Shown: positions 6,266-12,998 of the stretch, piece by piece
How the letters are laid out: each line of letters begins with the position of its first letter
Position numbering within the stretch: the first letter of the stretch is position 1
Assembly: GCA_946537885.1 (NCBI GenBank)
Contig: CAMNGC010000001.1
Location: 1 to 57,896 of the forward strand
From: an uncultured Clostridia bacterium
Lineage (GTDB): Bacteria; Bacillota; Clostridia; Saccharofermentanales; Saccharofermentanaceae
Direction of reading: 5' to 3'
DNA length: 57,896 bases
The notes under the pieces: generated by a model
The model's input: the letters and a program-made list of their open reading frames with translations, nothing else
What the model was told of the DNA's origin: nothing
Database searches by the model: none
Made by a program: the position numbers and the translations under genes

Positions 6266-8092
6266 ATGGAAAGAGAAGAGTTTCTTCAGGTTTATCGCCA
6301 CTCGCTGGCGCACGTATTGGCTAAGGCTGTTATCGAGATTTTCGGTAAGGAAACACAGTATGCTATCGGACCGCAGATCGCCGATGGTCTTTACTATGAT
6401 TTCAAGTTGCCCCGCGCCATAACCGAGGATGATTACAAGACGATCGAGGACAAGATGCTTGAGATCATCAAGCGTAAGGAAGATTGGAGACGCGAAGAGA
6501 TCAGCAGAGCGGACGCTCTCGAGATGTTCAAGGATCAGAAGTACAAGGTCGAGATCATCAGAGATCTGCCGGAGGATGAGCTTCTCACTATCTACTATAC
6601 AGGTGACGATTATGTGGATCTTTGCCGCGGCCCTCACGTTGAGAATTCCCGCGAGCTTTTGTCTACCGCTTTTAAGCTCAAGTCTTCTTCCAGCGCTTAC
6701 TGGAGAGGCGACGAGAAGAACGATTCCCTCACGAGGATCTATGTTTATGCTTTCCCGAGCAAGGACGAGCTCAAGGCTCATCTGGCTCTTATCAAGGAAG
6801 CTCTCGAGCGCGATCATAAGAAGATCGGTCCCAAGCAGGAGCTCTTTATGTTCCAGGAGACAGCTCCCGGAATGCCTTACTGGCTCCCCCGCGGTTGGGA
6901 GATGTATCGTCAGCTCATTGCTTATTCCCGCAGCCTGCAGAATAAGTACGGCTATCAGGAGATCTCGGCGCCTCTTATCAATAACAAGAAGCTCTGGCTT
7001 ATTTCCGGTCACTGGGCACACTATGTCAACAACATGTTCCTGGTACCCGGCCTGACGGACGGAACCAAGGCGGACGACGCAGTCGAGTCCGATGAGACGG
7101 CATCCGTTTTCTCTATCGAGGCTGAAGACACAATGGCTGCCAAGCCCATGAACTGCCCCAATGCCATGATGACATATAAGAGAACGATCCACTCATACAA
7201 GGAGCTGCCTATCCGCTACAGTGAGATGGATGTTCTGCATCGTAAAGAGAAGTCTGGTCAGATGAACGGCCTCTTCCGTGTGCAGGAGTTCAGGCAGGAT
7301 GACGACCATACTTTCGTTATGGAGTCCCAGATCGAGGAAGAGATCGGACGCATCATGGAGCTGGCCGATACCATCTATAATACTTTTGGTCTCACATATC
7401 GTCCCGAGTTCTCCACTCGTCCTGATGATTTCATGGGCGACATCGAGGTATGGAACAGAGCCGAGGCTGCATTGAAGAGGATCCTCGACAACAGATACGG
7501 CGAGGGCAATTACGAGATCAACGAGGGCGACGGCGCTTTCTACGGCCCCAAGATCGACCTTCAGATCAAGGACGCCCTCGGCAGAGAGTGGCAGTGCGGC
7601 ACCATCCAGCTCGACTTCCAGCTTCCTGCAAACTTCGGTCTGACCTATATCGACAAGGACAATACCCAGAAGATGCCTGTTGTTATCCACCGTGCCATCT
7701 TTGGTTCTTTCGAGCGTTTCATCGGTATCATCACTGAGCATTTCAAGGGTGCATACCCCTTCTGGATGAGCCCTGTTCAGGTCGGCATCGTTCCGATCCA
7801 CACCGAGAACAACGAGTACGCCAAGGAAGTTCAGGAGCTTCTCGAATATGAGTATGTACGCACCGAGGCTGATTACGCCGACAAGAATATGAACGAGAAG
7901 ATCAAGTATTACCGCACGATGAAGGATCCTTATATCCTCGTAATCGGTAACAAGGAGTGTGAGAACCGCACTGTATCCGTTACCATCCGCGGACAGAAGA
8001 CGCAGCTTCACGATATCCCGCTGGATACCTTTGTCGAGGTTTGTAAGAGGCTCAACAAGGAGCGCTCCATCGACCTGGTAAGCGAGATGTAA
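6266..8092 (+). CDS. thrS: Threonyl-tRNA synthetase lacking the TGS domain
   Basis: Charges tRNA-Thr with threonine. The protein starts almost directly at the editing (N2) domain HSLAHVLA, keeps its CRGPH motif, then has the class II catalytic core (MNCPNAMM, HRKEKSG, FRQDDDH, GDGAFYGPK) and a C-terminal anticodon-binding domain (VQVGIVPIHTENNEYA). Standard ThrRS has about 60 further N-terminal residues forming a TGS domain, absent here. Some core motifs differ from the E. coli type: VQEFRQDD replaces VRGFTQDD. The first ATG (6254) touches the AAAAGG ribosome site, so I prefer the ATG at 6266. A terminator follows. Confidence 0.93.
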   Translation: MEREEFLQVYRHSLAHVLAKAVIEIFGKETQYAIGPQIADGLYYDFKLPRAITEDDYKTIEDKMLEIIKRKEDWRREEISRADALEMFKDQKYKVEIIRDLPEDELLTIYYTGDDYVDLCRGPHVENSRELLSTAFKLKSSSSAYWRGDEKNDSLTRIYVYAFPSKDELKAHLALIKEALERDHKKIGPKQELFMFQETAPGMPYWLPRGWEMYRQLIAYSRSLQNKYGYQEISAPLINNKKLWLISGHWAHYVNNMFLVPGLTDGTKADDAVESDETASVFSIEAEDTMAAKPMNCPNAMMTYKRTIHSYKELPIRYSEMDVLHRKEKSGQMNGLFRVQEFRQDDDHTFVMESQIEEEIGRIMELADTIYNTFGLTYRPEFSTRPDDFMGDIEVWNRAEAALKRILDNRYGEGNYEINEGDGAFYGPKIDLQIKDALGREWQCGTIQLDFQLPANFGLTYIDKDNTQKMPVVIHRAIFGSFERFIGIITEHFKGAYPFWMSPVQVGIVPIHTENNEYAKEVQELLEYEYVRTEADYADKNMNEKIKYYRTMKDPYILVIGNKECENRTVSVTIRGQKTQLHDIPLDTFVEVCKRLNKERSIDLVSEM

Positions 8093-8112
8093 TTATATCT
8101 CAGATCAAAACT

Positions 8113-8145
8113 AAGGAGTCCCCCCGGTTGGTTGACTCCTTTTGT
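8113..8145 (+). terminator. Terminator after thrS
   Basis: Stem AAGGAGTC/GACTCCTT (8113-8120 with 8134-8141) followed by TTGTTTG, about 20 bases past the thrS stop. Confidence 0.75.
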
Positions 8146-8174
8146 TTGTGCTAAGATTGCCGCCCCCCCGTCAT

Positions 8175-8216
8175 TTCCCGGAAGTGTTCCCTATGTACAG
8201 GGAAGTCCACCGGGAA
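8175..8216. repeat. Two-tier inverted repeat between thrS and pyrK
   Basis: Outer arms TTCCCGG (8175-8181) and CCGGGAA (8210-8216) enclose inner arms TTCCCT (8187-8192) and AGGGAA (8199-8204). It is followed by A residues on the plus strand, so it is not a plus-strand terminator. The role is unknown. Confidence 0.6.
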
Positions 8217-8223
8217 AAAACCC

Positions 8224-8257
8224 GCTTTTCGAGCATAGCAATTAATAATCGAAAAGC
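8224..8257. repeat. Inverted repeat with TCGAAAAG arms
   Basis: GCTTTTCGA (8224-8232) and TCGAAAAGC (8249-8257) form perfect 9-base arms around a 16-base AT-rich centre. The TCGAAAA word recurs in many other intergenic spots of this window. Confidence 0.55.
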
Positions 8258-8291
8258 CTCGTCGACGCCACCTATATGTGCCTTTTGTCAA

Positions 8292-8382
8292 TTGACAATA
8301 TCAAAGGCAGAGAATAATCTATGCATATGGTTAGCTGAGGCTAACTGAACAGGCAAGCCTGCCTTTTACACCATCGGCAGGC
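8292..8382 (+). promoter_or_regulatory. pyrKD promoter and leader
   Basis: TTGACA at 8292-8297 is followed after 15-17 bases by AATAAT/TAATCT (8313-8320). The leader holds a hairpin GTTAGC-TGAG-GCTAAC (8330-8345) and a GCCTGCC (8357-8363) that can pair with GGCAGGC (8376-8382) just before the GGAGG ribosome site. No recognisable PyrR-binding consensus is seen, so pyrimidine control here is only a possibility. Confidence 0.5.
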
Positions 8383-8400
8383 GAACTTACGGAGGTTAAA

Positions 8401-9174
8401 ATGAGATACGTTCAAGGTAAATATCCGCTACTCGCCAAGAATAATATTGCCAGAGGGATCTATGAGATGAATATCCTGGCGCCGGATCTGGCTGCACTTG
8501 CCGTGCCGGGACAGTTTGTTCACATCGCGCTTGCGGGGCACTCGCTGAGAAGACCGATCTCCATCTGCCGGATCGACGAAGCGCACGGCGTGATAAAGAT
8601 CGTTTTCGCTCTTAAAGGACAGGGAACAAGGGATCTGGCGGATGTCCCGGTCAACTCGACTCTTGATATTATGGGGCCGATGGGCAACGGTTTTACGCTC
8701 CTGGAGCCCGGGCGCAAGGTGATCCTGATAGGCGGCGGCATCGGCGTTCCGCCCATGGTGGGGCTGTCGGATTACTATAGGGAATATGCTACGGCCATAA
8801 GCGGCTTTAGAGACGCATCGATAAAGATCCTGCAGGATGAGTTCGAGAAGAACGGCAGCAGGACGATCCTTTGTACAGATGACGGATCGGCGGGGATCCA
8901 CGGCTTTGTAACTCAGCCCCTTGAGGAGCTTTTAAGTTCAGACGGTCATTACGATTGCGTTTATGCTTGCGGCCCCATGCCGATGCTTAAGGTAATATCC
9001 GGGATCTGCGGGAAGTATGACACATTGTGTCAGGTGTCGTTGGAACAACATATGGGCTGCGGAATCGGCGCTTGCCTGGTGTGCGCCGTGAATATAAGGC
9101 GAGACGGGGAGGAGCATTTCCTGCATGTTTGTAAGGACGGGCCTGTTTTCGATTCAAGGGAGGTAGTTTGGTAA
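8401..9174 (+). CDS. pyrK: Dihydroorotate dehydrogenase B, electron-transfer subunit
   Basis: Passes electrons from the PyrD FMN through FAD and a [2Fe-2S] cluster to NAD+. The 257 residues show the ferredoxin-reductase fold: an FAD site (RRPISICRI), an NAD site (GGGIGVPPM near residue 116) and C-terminal cysteines (CGIGACLVC...CKDGPVF) for the cluster. A GGAGG lies five bases before the ATG. The stop overlaps the pyrD start as TAATG, so the two subunits are made in a coupled way, as expected for the PyrDK heterotetramer. Confidence 0.94.
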   Translation: MRYVQGKYPLLAKNNIARGIYEMNILAPDLAALAVPGQFVHIALAGHSLRRPISICRIDEAHGVIKIVFALKGQGTRDLADVPVNSTLDIMGPMGNGFTLLEPGRKVILIGGGIGVPPMVGLSDYYREYATAISGFRDASIKILQDEFEKNGSRTILCTDDGSAGIHGFVTQPLEELLSSDGHYDCVYACGPMPMLKVISGICGKYDTLCQVSLEQHMGCGIGACLVCAVNIRRDGEEHFLHVCKDGPVFDSREVVW

Positions 9175-10079
9175 TGGCTGAGCTAAAAGTAAATATAAAC
9201 GGCAATGAATTCAAGAATCCGGTGATCGTGTCATCGGGCGTTTTCGGATACGGAAGAGAGTATGAGGAGTTCGTCGATTTGTCAAAGCTGGGCGGAGTAG
9301 CCACCAAGGGAACCACGCTTTATCGCCGTGACGGCAATCCCGGCAAGAGGATCGTGGAAGTGCCTTCGGGGCTATTATTCTCAGTGGGACTTCAAAATCC
9401 CGGAATCGATTACTATATAGAGAACGAACTGCCGAATCTGCTGAGCAAGGGCACTAATGTCTTAAGTAATATCGCGGGTTCTGACATCGACGAATATGTT
9501 GCCATAGTCGAGAAATTGGAAGAGACTGATGCGCCGATAATCGAGCTTAACATCTCCTGCCCGAATACGTCAGGCGCGCCTCTCGGGACTTCATGCGCAG
9601 GCACGGAGAAGATCACATCCATAATACGTAAGATGACCAAGAAAACACTGATAGTCAAGCTCTCGCCAAACGTCGGAGACATCGCGGAGATAGCCCTCGC
9701 AGCGGAGGCCGCGGGAGCCGATGCCGTGTCCCTTATCAACAGCATCCACGCCATGAAGATCGAACTGGGCAGCAGAAGACCTTTCTTCCATAATAATGTC
9801 GGCGCCTATTCCGGCGAAGCTATCTTCCCGATAGCCTTGAGGATGGTCTGGGAAACCGCCTCCAAGGTCAAGATACCGGTGCTGGGGATCGGCGGCGTCA
9901 CTAATGGCGAAGAGGCCCTGCAGATGATGGTGGCGGGCGCGACTTGCGTCGAGATGGGGTGCGCGATCTTTCGCGATCCCTATGCGCCCCTTAAGATCAT
10001 CGAGCAGATGAACGAGTGGCTTGATAACAACGGCGTCAAGGATATCAACGAGATAATCGGAAGCGTCAAGCCCTGGTAA
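9174..10079 (+). CDS. pyrD: Dihydroorotate dehydrogenase B, catalytic subunit
   Basis: FMN enzyme of de novo pyrimidine synthesis that oxidises dihydroorotate to orotate. It is a TIM barrel of 301 residues with the phosphate-binding and active-site segments typical of class 1B (NISCPNTSG, KLSPNVGDI, GIGGVTNGEEALQM). The adjacent pyrK confirms class 1B, the NAD-dependent form of Gram-positive anaerobes. The ATG at 9174 has AAGGGAGG eight bases upstream; a TTG two codons earlier is less likely. Confidence 0.95.
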   Translation: MAELKVNINGNEFKNPVIVSSGVFGYGREYEEFVDLSKLGGVATKGTTLYRRDGNPGKRIVEVPSGLLFSVGLQNPGIDYYIENELPNLLSKGTNVLSNIAGSDIDEYVAIVEKLEETDAPIIELNISCPNTSGAPLGTSCAGTEKITSIIRKMTKKTLIVKLSPNVGDIAEIALAAEAAGADAVSLINSIHAMKIELGSRRPFFHNNVGAYSGEAIFPIALRMVWETASKVKIPVLGIGGVTNGEEALQMMVAGATCVEMGCAIFRDPYAPLKIIEQMNEWLDNNGVKDINEIIGSVKPW

Positions 10080-10111
10080 ATATCAGTCTTAATTATCGAA
10101 AAGCCTTTTGC

Positions 10112-10134
10112 TACAATATCTGTAGAATACAGAT
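10112..10134 (+). promoter_or_regulatory. -10 box and operator of the SMP-30 gene
   Basis: TACAAT at 10112-10117 (with TTAATT 17 bases upstream) is followed at once by the perfect palindrome ATCTGTA-GAA-TACAGAT (10118-10134). A second overlapping palindrome CTACA-N5-TGTAG spans 10111-10125. A repressor bound there would cover the transcription start. The core TGTA-N3-TACA also occurs at the MATE promoter. Confidence 0.65.
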
Positions 10135-10155
10135 CGAAAAGAGGGGCTTAACACC

Positions 10156-11007
10156 ATGGAAATCAAGACTTATCAGGCAGAGATCTTTGACAGCCGCCGC
10201 TACAGACTGGCAGAAGCCCCTTTCTACGATGAACGCACCGGGATAATCTCTTTTGTGGATATAATCGCCGGGGAGCTGCATCTGATAAAGCCTGACGGCA
10301 GTCGCGAGTTGATCGCTCTGGGACAACAGGTCGGGGCGGCCGTGCCCTGGGAGGAGCCCGGAAGTTACCTGGCCTGCGCTACCGATGGTCTCTACCTTGT
10401 TGGAGAGGATAATGGGGCGAGGACGATCACGAAGATCTGCGATACGACGGGGATTTTCGAGGATTGGCAGCGCTGTAATGACGCGAAAGCGGATCCGGCG
10501 GGCAGGCTCTTTGTAGGAACATCTGCTTATAAAGAGGGCGCGCCTGAGGGAGGCAATCTCTATAGGGTGGATCTTAAGGCAGGAGAGGCGGGGACCCCCG
10601 AATTTAAGGTGATTCGAGCCGATACCAAGATCTCCAACGGAATGGCATGGAATTCTGACAGGACAAAGTTCTTTTTCTCTGACTCGAGTGAGCATGCCGT
10701 CTTCGTGTATGATTATGACTTCGCGAGCGGAGATATCAATAACTGCAAGGTGCTTTTCGATGTGACGGACGGAGTATCTGACGGCATGTGCATCGATCAG
10801 GAGGATAACCTCTGGGTCGCTATGTGGGGTGGTAGCCGGGTTGAGAAAAGAAGCTCAGTCACAGGTGAGCTGCTGGCAGTTGTGGAGCTTCCGGCCAAGC
10901 ATGTGACATCCTGCTGTTTCCTGCCTGACGGAAGGCTCCTTATTACCAGTTCGGGAGAGGACTTGGATGGCGAGAAGGACGGAATGATATTTAGCTGCAA
11001 GCTATAG
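10156..11007 (+). CDS. SMP-30/gluconolactonase/LRE family protein
   Basis: A six-bladed beta-propeller metallohydrolase of the SMP-30 family; relatives open sugar-acid lactones. Visible family segments are EAPFYDERTGIISFVDI (first blade, metal-ligand Glu), the RCNDAKADPAGRLFVGT strand, SNGMAWNSDRTKFFFSDS with the conserved Asn and Asp, and DGMCIDQEDNLWVA. Length (283 aa) and order are typical. GAGGGG lies about nine bases before the ATG. The substrate is not deducible. A palindromic operator covers the transcription start. Confidence 0.88.
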   Translation: MEIKTYQAEIFDSRRYRLAEAPFYDERTGIISFVDIIAGELHLIKPDGSRELIALGQQVGAAVPWEEPGSYLACATDGLYLVGEDNGARTITKICDTTGIFEDWQRCNDAKADPAGRLFVGTSAYKEGAPEGGNLYRVDLKAGEAGTPEFKVIRADTKISNGMAWNSDRTKFFFSDSSEHAVFVYDYDFASGDINNCKVLFDVTDGVSDGMCIDQEDNLWVAMWGGSRVEKRSSVTGELLAVVELPAKHVTSCCFLPDGRLLITSSGEDLDGEKDGMIFSCKL

Positions 11008-11030
11008 GGACCATTCCTCTTGTCACCGGA

Positions 11031-11050
11031 AGGTGTATAATACACTACCT
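11031..11050 (+). promoter_or_regulatory. -10 box inside a palindromic operator before the MATE gene
   Basis: GTGTA-TAA-TACAC (11033-11045) is a perfect palindrome that contains the -10 hexamer TATAAT (11036-11041). The flanks AGG and ACCT partly extend the symmetry. Its TGTA-N3-TACA core matches that of the preceding SMP-30 promoter. The -35 region is weak. Confidence 0.6.
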
Positions 11051-12394
11051 ATGAATAAAAAGATCGATATGACCACCGGGACTCTCGGTGACAAGATAAT
11101 CAAATACACATTGCCTTTGGCACTTACGGGGATCCTCCAGCAGCTATTCAATGCGGCGGATGTGGCGGTAGTCGGTCGTTTTTCCGGCAAGGAGGCCATG
11201 GCTGCGGTTGGTTCTAATGCGCCGGTGATCGGCTTGCTGGTAAACCTTTTTGTCGGAATATCACTCGGGAGCAACGTTATAATCGCCAGAGCGATCGGTC
11301 AAGGCGACCGCGAGATGGCGGCAAAGACCGTGCACACGTCTTTGGTAGTTGCCCTGATCGGAGGCCTTCTGATGACCTTGATCGGGGAGCTGGCGGCGCC
11401 TCAGGTGGTGGAGATGCTGAAAGTCCCGGACGAGGTCAGAGATCTGTCCGTCAAATACCTGAGGATCTATCTTCTGGGCATGCCGGTAATACTTCTATAT
11501 AACTTTGAATCTGCTATCTTCCGAAGTTGCGGTAAGACGGGGGTGCCGCTGATGGCGCTGGTCATATCCGGCATCCTTAATGTTCTGCTCAATCTTCTGT
11601 TTGTTATCGGTTTCGATATGGATGTTGACGGTGTTGCCATCGCCACGGTCATCGCGAATCTTGTAAGTTCTATGATCCTTTTCGCTGCGCTTATCAGAAC
11701 CGATGATGTGGTGAAGGTAGATGTTCGTAAGATCAAAGTTGATCGCAAAGTCTTGATAAGGATCCTTAAGATCGGCGTGCCGGCGGGACTTCAGGGCATG
11801 GTCTTCTCCTTCGCGAATATCATCATCCAGTCGGCGGTCAACAGCTTGGGCACCGTTGTCATCGCCGCAAGTTCGGCGGCATACAATCTGGAGATCTTCG
11901 CCTATTATATAATGAATTCCTTTAACCAGACTTGCACGACCTTTGTCGGCCAGAACTATGGGGCAGGCAAGAACGACCGCTGCCGCAAGACCTTAAAGAT
12001 CTGTCTGATCCAGAATCTCTTATGCACCGGTATAGCGTGTAGCCTGATATTGCTGCTGGTAGAGCCCTTGCTGCGGCTCTTTAATTCTGATCCGGATGTT
12101 ATCGCCAACGGGCGTATCAGGCTGGAATTTATCTTCTTCGCATATCTTTTCAGCTTTGTCCAGGAGACTTTGACCGGTTATCTGAGAGGCTACGGTATGT
12201 CCTTTATACCTGCACTGATCTCGGTAATCTGTATCTGCGGCATCCGCCTGACCTGGATCTACACGGTCTTCCGCGCGCACCCGTCATTCACTACAATAAT
12301 GACGGTCTACCCCATAAGCTTGGGGGCGACGGCGCTGGTGATCCTTATTGTGACCTTGATCGTGAAGCCGTCAGCGAGGTATAAGATCGGCTGA
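11051..12394 (+). CDS. MATE family multidrug/cation antiporter
   Basis: Inner-membrane exporter of the NorM/DinF-like MATE family, with about 12 helices in two halves. Typical segments include TLPLALTGILQQLFNAADVAVVGRFSG near the start and the repeated PAGLQGMVFSFANIIIQSAVNSLG opening the second half. The length of 448 residues is standard. The start ATG has no Shine-Dalgarno and lies nine bases after TATAAT, so the mRNA may be leaderless. A GTG six codons upstream (11033) sits inside the promoter and is unlikely. Sodium or proton coupling and the substrate are unknown. Confidence 0.9.
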   Translation: MNKKIDMTTGTLGDKIIKYTLPLALTGILQQLFNAADVAVVGRFSGKEAMAAVGSNAPVIGLLVNLFVGISLGSNVIIARAIGQGDREMAAKTVHTSLVVALIGGLLMTLIGELAAPQVVEMLKVPDEVRDLSVKYLRIYLLGMPVILLYNFESAIFRSCGKTGVPLMALVISGILNVLLNLLFVIGFDMDVDGVAIATVIANLVSSMILFAALIRTDDVVKVDVRKIKVDRKVLIRILKIGVPAGLQGMVFSFANIIIQSAVNSLGTVVIAASSAAYNLEIFAYYIMNSFNQTCTTFVGQNYGAGKNDRCRKTLKICLIQNLLCTGIACSLILLLVEPLLRLFNSDPDVIANGRIRLEFIFFAYLFSFVQETLTGYLRGYGMSFIPALISVICICGIRLTWIYTVFRAHPSFTTIMTVYPISLGATALVILIVTLIVKPSARYKIG

Positions 12395-12468
12395 GTTATT
12401 ATTATCGAAAAAGTGCGGGCGTTTTTTGTGGGGGCGGCTCGGGATTTGTTGTTATATTAACTCTACTA

Positions 12469-12487
12469 TTAACCCAGCTTGGGTTAA
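12469..12487. repeat. Palindrome and orphan ribosome site between MATE and the XRE gene
   Basis: TTAACCCA-GCT-TGGGTTAA is a perfect palindrome. Next to it GGGAGG (12491-12496) resembles a strong ribosome site, but no reading frame follows: the possible frames stop within a few codons. It may be an operator, a terminator stem for the minus-strand XRE gene, or the relic of a deleted gene. Confidence 0.55.
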
Positions 12488-12519
12488 CACGGGAGGTAAA
12501 AACGCCCTGAATTAACTAA

Positions 12520-12852
12520 TCAGCCCTTAAACCTCAGCGCATCAACCATGAGATTAACCTGACGTTCCATTAACACCAATGCGTCCGGGCTCAGCCCTTC
12601 GAGCCTCATCAGGAAGTCGTATCTTATGTTTTTATCAAGCTTTTCGAAAAGGATATAGTCGCTGGAGACTTGTAGGACACTGCATGTTTTTATGAGCGTT
12701 TCAATGGATAAGCCTGACTTGCCACGCTCAAGGTCGGAAATAAACTGTACGGAAACATCAATTAGATCGGCAAGTTTCTCCTGCGTTAATCCGGCTGCTT
12801 CTCGTGCATTCTTGATTCTTCCGCCAATCCCGATGAGGGTATCCTTATCCAT
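12520..12852 (-). CDS. XRE-family helix-turn-helix regulator
   Basis: 110 residues. Residues 10-65 form a classic Cro/CI-type DNA-binding domain (IGGRIKNAREAAGLTQEKLADLIDVSVQFISDLERGKS), followed by a helical tail that probably dimerises. AAGGA lies eight bases before the ATG at 12852; a longer frame to 12936 has no ribosome site. It diverges from the secreted CHAP/DUF4214 gene starting at 12999, which is a candidate target, but no operator is certain. Confidence 0.88.
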   Translation of the reverse strand: MDKDTLIGIGGRIKNAREAAGLTQEKLADLIDVSVQFISDLERGKSGLSIETLIKTCSVLQVSSDYILFEKLDKNIRYDFLMRLEGLSPDALVLMERQVNLMVDALRFKG

Positions 12853-12998
12853 AGTTTGATCCTTCCTCGTTGCAGAATAAAAAACAATCTTCGTCTTCAT
12901 CACTATTTTATGGAAGTCTTGAGAACGCGAAAACAAAGTAGTACTATTAGTTGTATAAGTGTGAAAGCTGAAACTGATAATAAATTAGGGGGATTATT

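Noticed and set aside
6242..8011. Long minus-strand frames of 316 and 272 codons opposite thrS
   Set aside because: They lie wholly antisense to a certain thrS, lack ribosome sites and have Leu/Val/Ile-rich shadow composition.
8142..8348. 68-codon plus-strand frame between thrS and pyrK
   Set aside because: No ribosome site, it spans the thrS terminator tail, two inverted repeats and the pyrK promoter, and the protein looks random.
8321..8400. PyrR-binding attenuator upstream of pyrK
   Set aside because: Stems exist, but the PyrR-binding consensus and a T run are missing.
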